Below, in pieces: positions 1 to 8,927 of a DNA stretch of 64,000 nt. The notes beneath the pieces were generated by a model, which saw only the letters and a list, made by a program, of their open reading frames with translations, was not told where the DNA came from and did not search any database. The stretch comes from Nocardioides renjunii (GTDB lineage: Bacteria; Actinomycetota; Actinomycetes; Propionibacteriales; Nocardioidaceae). Position 1 is the stretch's first letter, and every line of letters begins with the position of its first letter. The position numbers were made by a program, and so were the translations under genes. The stretch covers positions 1,860,001 to 1,924,000 of the forward strand of contig NZ_CP141058.1 of the NCBI RefSeq assembly GCF_034661175.1, given 5' to 3'.

Positions 1-131
1 GCACGACCAAGGCCGGCGGCCCGAGCAAGGCGTCGTACGTCCTGGGCGACGGCGTGGCCGACCGCGTCACGAAGCGGTCGGCGGAGATGCTCGACAAGCA
101 CCCGCTCTATCCAGGGCTCGTCCTCAGCTGA
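1..131 (+). CDS. glyA: 3' end of a CDS, probably serine hydroxymethyltransferase
   Basis: Only the last 42 codons and the TGA at 129-131 are present, read in the frame starting at base 3. The tail contains PSKASYVLGDGVADRV and then LLDKHPLYP-like spacing (MLDKHPLYPGLVLS at the very end). This resembles the C terminus of actinobacterial serine hydroxymethyltransferases, which often end in a PLYP motif. That enzyme interconverts serine and glycine with tetrahydrofolate in the cytoplasm. The assignment rests on a short segment from memory of the family, so it is moderate at best. The gene ends 8 bases inside the convergent membrane-protein gene. Confidence 0.5.
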   Translation, partial: TTKAGGPSKASYVLGDGVADRVTKRSAEMLDKHPLYPGLVLS

Positions 132-795
132 CGCGGCCGACCGCGCGGCCTGCGGGGAACCTCGTCCACTCGGGGGTGAGGTTCAGCTGCCAGTTGCGCC
201 AGCCGAGGTAGATCCACCACGCGAAGTGGGCGATCCCGAGCAGGATGGCGCCGACGGCGGCGACCCACGCGCCGAGCGGCCACAGGACGAACGCGGTGAC
301 GCCCGCGGCGACGATCGTGTTGACCGCGATGATGAAGACCCCGGAGCTGGCCGCGACGTGGCTCGCGCTGCGCGCCGGCCCCATCGTGTAGGTCTGGGCG
401 ATGCCGGCCTCGTCGTCGGTGAGGCCGGTGATGAAGTACGGCTCGAGGCCGGGGTCGATGTCGAGGTAGCCCGCCCGCAGCCGGTTCATCCCCTTGACGA
501 ACATGTAGTCCTCCTGGCTCGCGTTGTGCACGCGGAAGGCCGTGAGGGTGCCCGTGGTCAGCAGGGTGAGGCCGAGGACGATGGCGAGGAACCGGAAGGT
601 GTCGGTGTAGCCCACGCTCTGCCCGACCAGCGCCAGGAACAGCAGGCTGGCCGAGGTGAACATCAGCTGGGCGGTGATCCGGCCCATCACCTCGTTCCAC
701 GTCTGGCTGCGCACCGCGAGCAGCCCCCAGTGCTCCGTGGCGAGGATCTGCGCCCGTACGGCGGGTGGCACGGGCTCGGGGACCGGCTGGCTCAT
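124..795 (-). CDS. four-helix membrane protein of unknown function
   Basis: Encodes 223 residues with no recognised family. Two hydrophobic stretches lie near residues 35-90 (SLLFLALVGQSVGY and FLAIVLGLTLLTTGTLTAF) and two more near 150-205 (FIIAVNTIVAAGVTAFVLW and VAAVGAILLGIAHFAWWIY). This fits four membrane helices with a polar middle segment of about 60 residues. The start was chosen at the ATG giving MSQPVPEP because a GGAGGAGG ribosome site sits 4-12 bases upstream. An open frame continues further upstream but lacks such a site. The 3' end overlaps the preceding convergent gene by 8 bases. No function can be inferred from the neighbours. Confidence 0.75.
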   Translation of the reverse strand: MSQPVPEPVPPAVRAQILATEHWGLLAVRSQTWNEVMGRITAQLMFTSASLLFLALVGQSVGYTDTFRFLAIVLGLTLLTTGTLTAFRVHNASQEDYMFVKGMNRLRAGYLDIDPGLEPYFITGLTDDEAGIAQTYTMGPARSASHVAASSGVFIIAVNTIVAAGVTAFVLWPLGAWVAAVGAILLGIAHFAWWIYLGWRNWQLNLTPEWTRFPAGRAVGRVS

Positions 796-895
796 GGCGC
801 CTCCTCCGGTCACGGTAGACCCGCGTGGTGGTCGCCGGCACCCCTCGCCTCGCACGACGAACGGACCCAACGTGCGGTGAGGCATGCCTCGACGC

Positions 896-1774
896 TCAGC
901 CGCAGGCGTCGAGTCCGCGTTCGGTCCGTGCGACGGTCGCGTAAAGCACCGAGCGCACCCACGCCTGGTCGTGCATGACGTCCTCCCAGGCGAAGCGGAG
1001 CACCTGCCAGCCGTTCGCCACCAGGAGGTCGTAGCGTCGGGCGTCGCGACGCAGGGCGGCCCGGTCACCGTGCCACTCGAAGGAGTCGGCCTCCAGCACG
1101 AGGCGGAGACGACGGTCCACGAGGTCCGACCGAGCCACCAGGCCCAGGTCGCCGCGCACTGTCACCTGCGGCTCGACGTCGAGCCCAGGCAGGTCGACGG
1201 CAATCGCTCGCAGGACCGACTCGAACGGGTTGGCCGCCCGACCGTCCGCGACCTCGGCGACGCGTCGCAGACGTGCGGACCCAGGACCGCGCGCCGTCCG
1301 TGCGAGGTCCAACAGCGCCTGACGTGGGAAGCCTTCGCGCAGGGCCGAGTCAGCGATGGACAGCGCCTCGTCGAACGGCAGGCGGCGCCCGCACATCTCG
1401 AGCGTCTTCGCCTCGGTGGTGCATAGTCCTTCGGTGTGGCCGTCGTGCAGGTCGACCCAGCTCAGCTCCACGAGGGCGCGGGTCGCTGCGTCGACACGAC
1501 GGTCCTTCGGCACGGCAACCTGCGGCCGCTCGGGCACCAGCTTCACTCTCCAGCCGTGCTCCAGGGCGGCCGAGACCAGGCACACGTGCCCGGACACCTT
1601 GAGGGCCAGCTCGGTGCCGGCGTGCACAGCCGGTACGGCGTACCGTCCGCGGCCGACCCGCACCAGCTCCCCGGCCCGGAGGGCATCGTCGAGCGCGCGC
1701 CTCGACGTGACGTTGACCAGCATCCGGCGGGAGGCCACTCCGCCCAGGACCGGCATCAGCTCTGCGATCTCCAT
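896..1774 (-). CDS. AbiEi-like HTH plus DUF559 (Vsr-fold) nuclease-like protein
   Basis: A 292-residue protein. The N-terminal 60 residues (ELMPVLGGVASRRMLVNV...GRYAVP) look like the winged-helix 'AbiEi antitoxin' domain, including the typical VRVGRGRYAVP strand. The C-terminal 100 residues (LVARSDLVDRRLRLVLEADS, then DARRYDLLVANGWQVLRFAWEDV) match the DUF559 domain, a very-short-patch-repair endonuclease-like fold. The E of LEADSFEWHG and the downstream RFxWEDV are typical of it. Such proteins are abundant in actinobacteria, usually as orphans, and their role is not established. No AbiEii-type toxin gene adjoins. The start is the ATG of MEIAEL with GAGG nine bases upstream. Inverted repeats frame the gene. 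Confidence 0.75.
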   Translation of the reverse strand: MEIAELMPVLGGVASRRMLVNVTSRRALDDALRAGELVRVGRGRYAVPAVHAGTELALKVSGHVCLVSAALEHGWRVKLVPERPQVAVPKDRRVDAATRALVELSWVDLHDGHTEGLCTTEAKTLEMCGRRLPFDEALSIADSALREGFPRQALLDLARTARGPGSARLRRVAEVADGRAANPFESVLRAIAVDLPGLDVEPQVTVRGDLGLVARSDLVDRRLRLVLEADSFEWHGDRAALRRDARRYDLLVANGWQVLRFAWEDVMHDQAWVRSVLYATVARTERGLDACG

Positions 1775-1832
1775 GCTGGCAGCCTCGGTCACGCAGACGG
1801 TGTCCCCCTCGCGGCATCCACAGGACCGGCGT

Positions 1833-1902
1833 ACGGACCGAACGCACGTCCGGACGGCCGACCTAAACGTGCACGGCCAGCCGCAACCGTCGTTCGGTCC
1901 GT
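1833..1902. repeat. 12-bp perfect inverted repeat upstream of the DUF559 gene
   Basis: ACGGACCGAACG at 1833-1844 and its exact reverse complement CGTTCGGTCCGT at 1891-1902 are separated by 46 bases. They lie between the 3' end of glgA and the start of the DUF559 gene, in that gene's probable promoter region. A third exact copy lies in the last codons of the same gene (918-929). The arms could be an autoregulatory operator or part of a recombination signal. Confidence 0.5.
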
Positions 1903-1914
1903 TCGTCCGCGCGC

Positions 1915-3102
1915 CTAGGCGAGCGAGCGGTAGAGGTCGACCGTGCGGGCCGCGATCGAGCCCCAGCTGAAGGACTCCTCGGCGCGCCGGCGTCCGGCCT
2001 CGCCGAAGGTACGCGCGCGGTCGGGGTCGCTGACGGCGTCGGTCAGGGCGGCGGCGAGGTCGGCGACGTACTGCTCGGGGTCGAGCGGCGTGCCGGTGCC
2101 GTCGGTGGCCTGCTCGATGGGGACCAGCCAGCCGGTCTCGCCGTGCACGACGACCTCCGGGATCCCTCCGGTCGCGGTCGCGACGACGGCGGTCTCGCAG
2201 GCCATCGCCTCGAGGTTGACGATGCCGAGCGGCTCGTAGATCGACGGGCAGGCGAAGACGGTCGCCGCGGTGAGCAGTGCGACGACGTCGTGCCGGGGGA
2301 GCATCTCGGCGATCCACACGACGCCGGACCGCGTGGCCGCGAGGTCGTCGACGAGCCCGCGGACCTCGGCCTCGATCTCCGGGGTGTCCGGCGCTCCCGC
2401 GCACAGGACGAGCTGGACGTCCTGCGGGAGCGCGGCGGCCGCGCGCAGGAACAGCGGCAGGCCCTTCTGGCGCGTGATCCGCCCGACGAAGATCACGCTC
2501 GGGCGGTCCGGGTCGACGCCGAGCTCCCGGACCCGGTCGGGGTCGGGCGCCGGCGACCACTGGGTCGTGTCGATGCCGTTGTGCACGACGTGGACCCGCT
2601 CGGGGTCGACGGACGGATAGCTGCGCAGGACGTCGTCGCGCATCGCCGCGCTGACGGCCACGATGCCCGCCGCACCCTCGTACGCCGTCCGCTCCACCCA
2701 GCTGGACAGGGCGTAGCCGCCGCCGAGCTGCTCGGCCTTCCACGGCCGCATCGGCTCGAGGGAGTGGGCGCTGACGACGTGGGGGATGTCGTGCATCAGT
2801 CCGGCGAGGTGACCGGCCATGTTGGCGTACCAGGTGTGGGAGTGGACGAGGTCCGCCCCGGCGCAGTCGTCGACCATCGCGAGGTCGACGCCGAGCGTGC
2901 GGATGGCGGCGTTGGCTCCGACCAGCGACTCGGGCTCGGCGTAGGCCGTCGTGCCGGCCTCCGACCGCGGCGCCCCGAAGCAGCGCACCCGGGCGTCCAC
3001 GTCGGGCAGCACCCGCAGCGCACGGACGAGCTCGGCGACGTGCACGCCGGCGCCGCCGTAGACCTCCGGTGGGTACTCCTTGCTGAGGACGTCGATGCGC
3101 AT
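1915..3102 (-). CDS. glgA: GT4-family glycogen / maltose-1-phosphate synthase
   Basis: A 395-residue cytoplasmic retaining glycosyltransferase of the actinobacterial GlgA/GlgM type (GT4, GT-B fold). The N-terminal MRIDVLSKEYPPEVYGGAGV carries the glycine-rich loop after the first strand. The C-terminal half holds IFVGRITRQKG and the E-x7-E nucleotide-sugar motif in SIYEPLGIVNLEAMAC. Family members transfer glucose from ADP-glucose, either to glycogen or, for mycobacterial GlgM (Rv1212c), to glucose-1-phosphate to form maltose-1-phosphate. Sequence alone does not separate these two activities. It is divergent from glgC across 61 bases. A TACGTT box six bases before the ATG suggests a leaderless transcript. 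Confidence 0.9.
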   Translation of the reverse strand: MRIDVLSKEYPPEVYGGAGVHVAELVRALRVLPDVDARVRCFGAPRSEAGTTAYAEPESLVGANAAIRTLGVDLAMVDDCAGADLVHSHTWYANMAGHLAGLMHDIPHVVSAHSLEPMRPWKAEQLGGGYALSSWVERTAYEGAAGIVAVSAAMRDDVLRSYPSVDPERVHVVHNGIDTTQWSPAPDPDRVRELGVDPDRPSVIFVGRITRQKGLPLFLRAAAALPQDVQLVLCAGAPDTPEIEAEVRGLVDDLAATRSGVVWIAEMLPRHDVVALLTAATVFACPSIYEPLGIVNLEAMACETAVVATATGGIPEVVVHGETGWLVPIEQATDGTGTPLDPEQYVADLAAALTDAVSDPDRARTFGEAGRRRAEESFSWGSIAARTVDLYRSLA

Positions 3103-3163
3103 GAGCCGAACGTAGCCTGAAGGGAGGTCGACCCGCGCCCCCGCGGAGGGCTAGTTTCGAGGC
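3103..3163. promoter_or_regulatory. divergent glgA/glgC promoter region, both probably leaderless
   Basis: Only 61 bases separate the two divergent starts. On the plus strand TAGTTT (3152-3157) lies six bases before the glgC ATG. On the minus strand TACGTT (complement of 3109-3114) lies six bases before the glgA ATG. Both fit the TANNNT -10 box and would place transcription at the start codon. The two promoters face away from each other with overlapping upstream regions, so one regulator could control both. Confidence 0.5.
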
Positions 3164-4417
3164 ATGGCAGCCACGCCGAGTCGCAAGAAGGTCCTCGCCG
3201 TCGTCCTCGCAGGTGGTGAGGGCAAACGGTTGATGCCGCTCACCGCCGACCGGGCCAAGCCCGCGGTGCCGTTCGGGGGGATCTACCGGCTCATCGACTT
3301 CGCCCTGTCCAACGTCGTGAACTCCGGCTACCTCAAGGTCGTCGTGCTCACGCAGTACAAGTCGCACAGCCTCGACCGGCACGTCACCACGACGTGGCGG
3401 ATGTCGAACCTGCTGGGCAACTACGTCACCCCGGTGCCGGCGCAGCAGCGCGTCGGCAAGCGGTGGTACCTCGGCAGCGCCGACGCGATCTACCAGTCGC
3501 TCAACCTGCTCACCGACGAGCAGCCCGACATCGTGGTCGTGGTCGGCGCCGACCACGTCTACCGCATGGACTTCTCCCAGATGGTCGCCGACCACGTCGA
3601 GTCCGGCGCCGGCTGCACCGTCGCCGCGATCCGCCAGCCGATCAGCCTCGCCGACCAGTTCGGCGTGATCGACGTCGACCCGGGCAACCCGCAGCGCATC
3701 CGTGCGTTCCTCGAGAAGCCCACCGACCCGGTCGGCCTGCCCGACGCACCGGACGAGGTGCTGGCCAGCATGGGCAACTACGTCTTCGACGCCGACGCCC
3801 TGCGCGACGCCGTGACCCGTGACGCCGAGGCCGAGCAGTCCAAGCACGACATGGGCGGCGACATCGTGCCGTGGTTCGTCGACAAGTCGGAGTCCGCGGT
3901 CTACGACTACAAGGACAACGAGGTCCCGGGCGCGACCGACCGCGACCGCGGCTACTGGCGCGACGTGGGGACGATGCGGTCCTACTACGCCGCCCAGATG
4001 GACCTGGTCTCGCCGCTGCCGGTGTTCAACCTCTACAACACCGCCTGGCCGATCTACACCAGCTACGGCCCGCACCCGCCGGCCAAGCTGGTCGAGGGCG
4101 CCAGCGGTGCGCAGGTGTCGACGTTCAACTCGATCCTGTCGCCCGGCGTCGTCGTCAGCGGCGGCACGGTCAACCAGTCCGTGCTCTCGCCCGCCGTGTG
4201 GGTCAAGGACGGCGCCGAGGTCTCCGACTCGGTGCTGATGGACGGGGTTCGCATCGGCGAGGGCGCCGTCGTGCGCAACGCGATCATCGACAAGGGCGTC
4301 GTCGTCCCGCCGGGCGTGCACATCGGGGTCGACCAGGAGGCCGACCGGGCCCGCGGGTTCGTCGTCGACGAGGGCCTGACGGTGCTCTCCAAGCAGCAGC
4401 CGGTGCCCGAGGGCTAG
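3164..4417 (+). CDS. glgC: glucose-1-phosphate adenylyltransferase
   Basis: A 417-residue ADP-glucose pyrophosphorylase, which makes ADP-glucose from ATP and glucose-1-phosphate and commits carbon to glycogen. The N-terminal nucleotidyltransferase domain (residues 8-270) shows [14 protein letters not shown] followed by [17 protein letters not shown], the pyrophosphorylase signature. [13 protein letters not shown] supplies the metal-binding Asp region and GYWRDVGT the sugar-phosphate region. The C-terminal third (SPGVVVSGG...[19 protein letters not shown]) is a left-handed beta-helix with hexapeptide repeats. Length and order are standard for the family. It is paired with the divergent glgA, and its TAG overlaps the sigma-factor gene's stop by three bases. 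Confidence 0.95.
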   Translation: MAATPSRKKVLAVVLAGGEGKRLMPLTADRAKPAVPFGGIYRLIDFALSNVVNSGYLKVVVLTQYKSHSLDRHVTTTWRMSNLLGNYVTPVPAQQRVGKRWYLGSADAIYQSLNLLTDEQPDIVVVVGADHVYRMDFSQMVADHVESGAGCTVAAIRQPISLADQFGVIDVDPGNPQRIRAFLEKPTDPVGLPDAPDEVLASMGNYVFDADALRDAVTRDAEAEQSKHDMGGDIVPWFVDKSESAVYDYKDNEVPGATDRDRGYWRDVGTMRSYYAAQMDLVSPLPVFNLYNTAWPIYTSYGPHPPAKLVEGASGAQVSTFNSILSPGVVVSGGTVNQSVLSPAVWVKDGAEVSDSVLMDGVRIGEGAVVRNAIIDKGVVVPPGVHIGVDQEADRARGFVVDEGLTVLSKQQPVPEG

Positions 4418-5643
4418 GGCAGGTCGGCGCGACGCCCGACGAGGAACTCCCGCTCGACGTCGTTGCGGCACGCCGCGATCGCCTGGTCGTACGCCGCCCG
4501 CGCCGCGTCGACGTCGCCGGTCCGCGCCAGCAGCTCGGCCCGCACGGCGACCGGGCGGTGGCTGTCGGGGATCTCGAGCCCCTCGAGGGCGTCCAGCCCG
4601 GCCGCGGCTCCGCGGTCCTCGGCGACGGCCACGGCACGGGCCAGCCGCGCCGACGGCGAGGGCGCGACCTGCAGCAGAAGGTCGTACCACTCGACGATGC
4701 GGTCCCAGCGGGTGTCGGCGGCGGTCGGCGCGGTGGCGTGCTCGGCCGCGATCCGCCCCTGCAGGACGTACGACGCCGCCAGCGGGCTCAGCGGTCCGGC
4801 GAGGCTCGGGTGGGCGAGGAGCCGGGTGGCCTCGGCGACCTCGTCGTGGTGCCACCGGGTGCGGTCCTGGTCGCTGAGCAGGACCAGGCGGCCGTCGCGG
4901 ACGCGGGCGTCACGGCGCGAGTGCTGGAGCAGCATGAGCGCGAGCAGCGCGACCAGGGCCGGCTCCTCGGGGCGCAGGCCCAGCACCACCCTCACCAGCC
5001 GGATCGCCTCGCCCGACAGCTCGGCGCGCAGCAGGTCGGGCCCCGTGCCGGGGGAGTAGCCGGCGGTGAAGGCGAGGTAGGCGGTCTGCGCGACGATGTC
5101 GAGCCGCTCGGGCAGCACGGAGGAGTCGGGCACGGCGAAGGGGATGCCGGCGCCGACGATGCGCTTCTTGGCGCGGGTGATCCGGGCGGCCATGGTGGGC
5201 TCCGGCACGAGGAAGAGCCGCGCGATGTCGGCGGTGGGGACCCCGAGCACCAGCCGCAGGCTCAGCGCCCCGGCGGACTCCGGCGCGAGCGCCGGGTGGG
5301 CGCACATCAGCACCAGGCGGAGCACGTCGTCCTCGACGAGGCTGCCGGCGTCGGCCATCGTGCGCGCCCCTTCCTGGTGGTGCTCGGCGTCGGTGAGGAG
5401 GACGGGCAGCTTGCGACGCGCCACCTCCTCGGTGCGCAGCCGGTCGAGCACCCGTCGTCGCGCGGCGGTCATCAGCCAGGCGGCCGGGTTGTCCGGCACC
5501 CCGTCCTCGGGCCACCGGCGACTGGCCGACTCGACCGCGTCACCGAGGGCGTCCTCGACCAGGTCGAGCCGGCGGAACTGCGCCAGGAGCAGGGCCACGA
5601 GCCGGCCCCACTCCTGGCGCACGACCTGTTCGAGATCGGTCAC
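4414..5643 (-). CDS. ECF42-type RNA polymerase sigma factor with C-terminal extension
   Basis: A 409-residue sigma factor. Region sigma2 spans about residues 8-75 ([20 protein letters not shown], then [15 protein letters not shown]) and sigma4 about 110-170 ([20 protein letters not shown], then [14 protein letters not shown]). A long C-terminal extension follows: a DUF6596-like part ([12 protein letters not shown]) and a helical, TPR-like tail. This architecture defines the ECF42 group, which is encoded next to YCII/DGPF proteins and has no classical anti-sigma factor. The start is the GTG four bases after the last YCII stop codon. The frame continues upstream of it, but that part lies inside the YCII gene. 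Three YCII genes precede it in the same direction. Confidence 0.88.
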   Translation of the reverse strand: MTDLEQVVRQEWGRLVALLLAQFRRLDLVEDALGDAVESASRRWPEDGVPDNPAAWLMTAARRRVLDRLRTEEVARRKLPVLLTDAEHHQEGARTMADAGSLVEDDVLRLVLMCAHPALAPESAGALSLRLVLGVPTADIARLFLVPEPTMAARITRAKKRIVGAGIPFAVPDSSVLPERLDIVAQTAYLAFTAGYSPGTGPDLLRAELSGEAIRLVRVVLGLRPEEPALVALLALMLLQHSRRDARVRDGRLVLLSDQDRTRWHHDEVAEATRLLAHPSLAGPLSPLAASYVLQGRIAAEHATAPTAADTRWDRIVEWYDLLLQVAPSPSARLARAVAVAEDRGAAAGLDALEGLEIPDSHRPVAVRAELLARTGDVDAARAAYDQAIAACRNDVEREFLVGRRADLP

Positions 5644-5647
5644 CGGA

Positions 5648-6001
5648 TCAGTACGGGTCCACGGCCGGCGAGATCTGGATGTCGTAGGCAGGGAGGATGC
5701 CGAGCAGCTCGACGAGCACGTCGAGGTCGGGGGCCTCGACGAGGTAGAAGCCACCCATCGCCTCGATCACCTCGGCGTACGGCCCCTCGGTGAGGCTGGT
5801 GCGTCCTCCGCGCGTGCGCACGGTGGTCGCGTGGCTCGGGCCGGCGAGGGCCTCACCGGCGAGGATCGTCACGCCCTCGCGCTCGCGGCAGGCCTCGTCG
5901 AACGCCTCGAACTGGCGCATGACCTCCTGCTGTTCCTCCTCGGTGTGGTCGGGCCATGCCTTCAGCTCGCCGTCTCCGATCAGCAGCACCAGGTACTTCA
6001 C
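5648..6001 (-). CDS. YCII/DGPF-domain protein, third of a tandem trio
   Basis: A 117-residue YCII-related (DGPF) protein beginning MKYLVLLIGDGE. The GTG start overlaps the previous gene's TGA (GTGA), showing translational coupling. The conserved DGPF-type motif appears as TEGPYAEVIEAMGGFYLVEA and the C terminus carries the family's ILPAYD segment. YCII domains have a dimeric alpha/beta-barrel ferredoxin-like fold. Proteins of this subgroup accompany ECF42 sigma factors and are thought to sense or process a signal, but no reaction is established. The gene lies directly upstream of the sigma-factor gene in a four-gene operon. Confidence 0.85.
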   Translation of the reverse strand: MKYLVLLIGDGELKAWPDHTEEEQQEVMRQFEAFDEACREREGVTILAGEALAGPSHATTVRTRGGRTSLTEGPYAEVIEAMGGFYLVEAPDLDVLVELLGILPAYDIQISPAVDPY

Positions 6002-6357
6002 GATGCTGCCTCCTCGCCGGTGATCTTGCGGTGGACCTCCACGGCGTCTCCCGTGGTGGCGAGGATCCGGCACACCGCCATCAGGTCGTCGAGGTCGTCG
6101 GTCCGGACCTCGTAGTAGCCGCCGAGCTGCTCGGTGGTCTCGGTCCAGGGTCCGTCGGTGACGGTCTCCGCGTGGGGCGCGATGGACTTCGCCTCGGACG
6201 CACGCGGCAGCTCGGCCCCACCGATGATGGTGTGCCCGCGCCGCTCGAGCTCCTCGGTGAAGCGCCCGTGCACGTCGTAGGTGGCCTTCTTCTCCTCCTC
6301 GGGCGTGTCCCACCACGCCTCGGTGTCACCGAACAGCAGCACGATGTAGTCGGTCAT
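5998..6357 (-). CDS. YCII/DGPF-domain protein, second of a tandem trio
   Basis: A 119-residue protein starting MTDYIVLLFGDTEAWWDTPE, with the motif TDGPWTETTEQLGGYYEVRT typical of DGPF proteins. The start is the ATG preceded by GAGGAG at a good distance. An open frame reaches further upstream but has no comparable ribosome site. It is paralogous to its two neighbours, and the shared GP-(F/Y/W)-x-E and GGYYEV/GFYLVE elements align along most of the length. It probably arose by local duplication and acts with the downstream sigma factor. No catalytic activity is known. Confidence 0.85.
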   Translation of the reverse strand: MTDYIVLLFGDTEAWWDTPEEEKKATYDVHGRFTEELERRGHTIIGGAELPRASEAKSIAPHAETVTDGPWTETTEQLGGYYEVRTDDLDDLMAVCRILATTGDAVEVHRKITGEEAAS

Positions 6358-6367
6358 GTCCGTCTCC

Positions 6368-6718
6368 TCACTCGGCCAGTCGTCGGAGCTCGATGTGCTC
6401 GCCACGACCCGCGAACCGCTCGCAGGCGGCGCGCAGGTCGGCCTCGTCGTCGGTCTCGACGAGGTAGAAGCCGACCACCTGCTCGGCCGTCTCCGAGAAC
6501 GGACCGTCCGTCACGAGCGCCTCGCCGTCCGTGCCGGGGCGCATGGACGTGGCGCGGTCGGAGGCCTCGAGGGGACCGCCGACCACCAGCACGTGCCCTC
6601 CGGCGGAGAGGTCGCGGTGGAACTGCTCGTGCGACCGCTGCCCCTTCTCGTGGACCTCGGGCGGCAGCTCGGCCCACTCCGCCTCCGGAGCGGGCAGCAG
6701 GATCAGGTAGCGGCTCAT
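6368..6718 (-). CDS. YCII/DGPF-domain protein, first of a tandem trio
   Basis: A 116-residue protein, MSRYLILLPAPEAEWAELPP at the N terminus, with the family signature TDGPFSETAEQVVGFYLVET, the closest of the three to the canonical DGPF motif. It is first in a minus-strand operon running to the ECF42 sigma factor, separated from the next gene by ten bases. The promoter must lie between 6719 and the divergent pgm gene, but no clear -10/-35 pair is visible there. The stress or metabolite that triggers the system is unknown. Confidence 0.85.
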   Translation of the reverse strand: MSRYLILLPAPEAEWAELPPEVHEKGQRSHEQFHRDLSAGGHVLVVGGPLEASDRATSMRPGTDGEALVTDGPFSETAEQVVGFYLVETDDEADLRAACERFAGRGEHIELRRLAE

Positions 6719-6853
6719 CGTCGGTGAGCTCCTTCGGTTGTCGCGGACCGCAGGGCTGCGGCCTCACCCCTCTGACGGGTCCAGACTGCCGGAATCGACA
6801 CGAGGACGGGGACTTTCTCGACGGGGCACGCCGGACCCACCAAGATGGGGCCC

Positions 6854-8488
<1,635 letters not shown>

Positions 8489-8497
<9 letters not shown>

Positions 8498-8806
8498 CGC
8501 GCCGACCGGCCCCGCCTCGATCGGCTGGCGGGGTGCGTGCCAGTGGGGGCGGGCGTCGTCCTGTCGGGACGGCTGCTCGTCACCGTCGATCGACGCGCGG
8601 GAGAAGCTGACCGCGACGATCGAGTCGAGCCGCACGAGCACCTGGTTGCCGGCGCCGTCGTCGAGGATCACGCCGAGGCCGTCGGAGCCGACGACCGTGC
8701 CGTCCAGCCACGTCCCGGACACCAGGACCCGCACGGCGGAGCCCGCGTCCTTGGCGTGGCGCAGCAGCGTGCCGACGGTGAACAAGGTGCTCGACTGGCT
8801 GGACAT
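8489..8806 (-). CDS. small protein with a Sm/LSM-like beta-barrel
   Basis: A 105-residue hypothetical protein. The central part (VRVLVSGTWLDGTVVGSDGL, then GVILDDGAGNQVLVRLDSIV) alternates short strands and turns as in small five-stranded barrels such as Sm/Hfq-like or SH3-like folds. The C-terminal 35 residues are charged and probably disordered. The ATG has a GGGGGG stretch eight bases upstream, and a TAGGGT box (complement of 8837-8842) could be its -10 element. It is convergent with pgm, overlapping by nine bases. No function is assigned. Confidence 0.7.
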
Positions 8807-8927
8807 GGACGGACCCCCCTGGCAGGACTTCCGGCGACCCTACGTCGCTCCCGCCGCCGCGCCGCGGGTGTTCGGGGAACCTTGACCGAACGTCCGTTCT
8901 CGCCTGGCCCGTCTGGACCACTGCCCA

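Larger units (their letters stand above)
856..1907 (-). mobile_element. candidate single-gene cassette framed by inverted repeats
   Basis: The 17-base segment at 856-872 (GACGAACGGACCCAACG) is repeated in inverted orientation at 1891-1907 with 16 of 17 positions matching. The two copies enclose exactly one gene, the DUF559 protein at 896-1774. A shorter core, CGTTCGGTCCGT, occurs three times in or beside the unit: at 918-929, inverted at 1833-1844, and at 1891-1902. No target-site duplication is evident outside the repeats and no transposase is present. The unit could be a small mobile or recombining cassette, or the repeats could be regulatory. The repeats are observed; mobility is inference. 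Confidence 0.3.

Noticed and set aside
896..1774. Calling the AbiEi-like gene part of an AbiE toxin-antitoxin pair
   Set aside because: No AbiEii nucleotidyltransferase gene is adjacent, and the C-terminal DUF559 domain indicates a different, orphan protein type.
856..1907. Target-site duplication around the DUF559 unit
   Set aside because: The bases just outside the inverted repeats do not match (…CTCGCAC on the left, CGCGCGC… on the right), so transposition with duplication cannot be claimed.
896..4855. A continuous open frame of about 4 kb on the minus strand crossing glgA and glgC
   Set aside because: The last part is the real DUF559 gene. The rest lies antisense or out of frame to glgA and glgC and is rich in Arg/Ala/Gly/Pro without domains, as expected of stop-poor shadow frames in GC-rich DNA.
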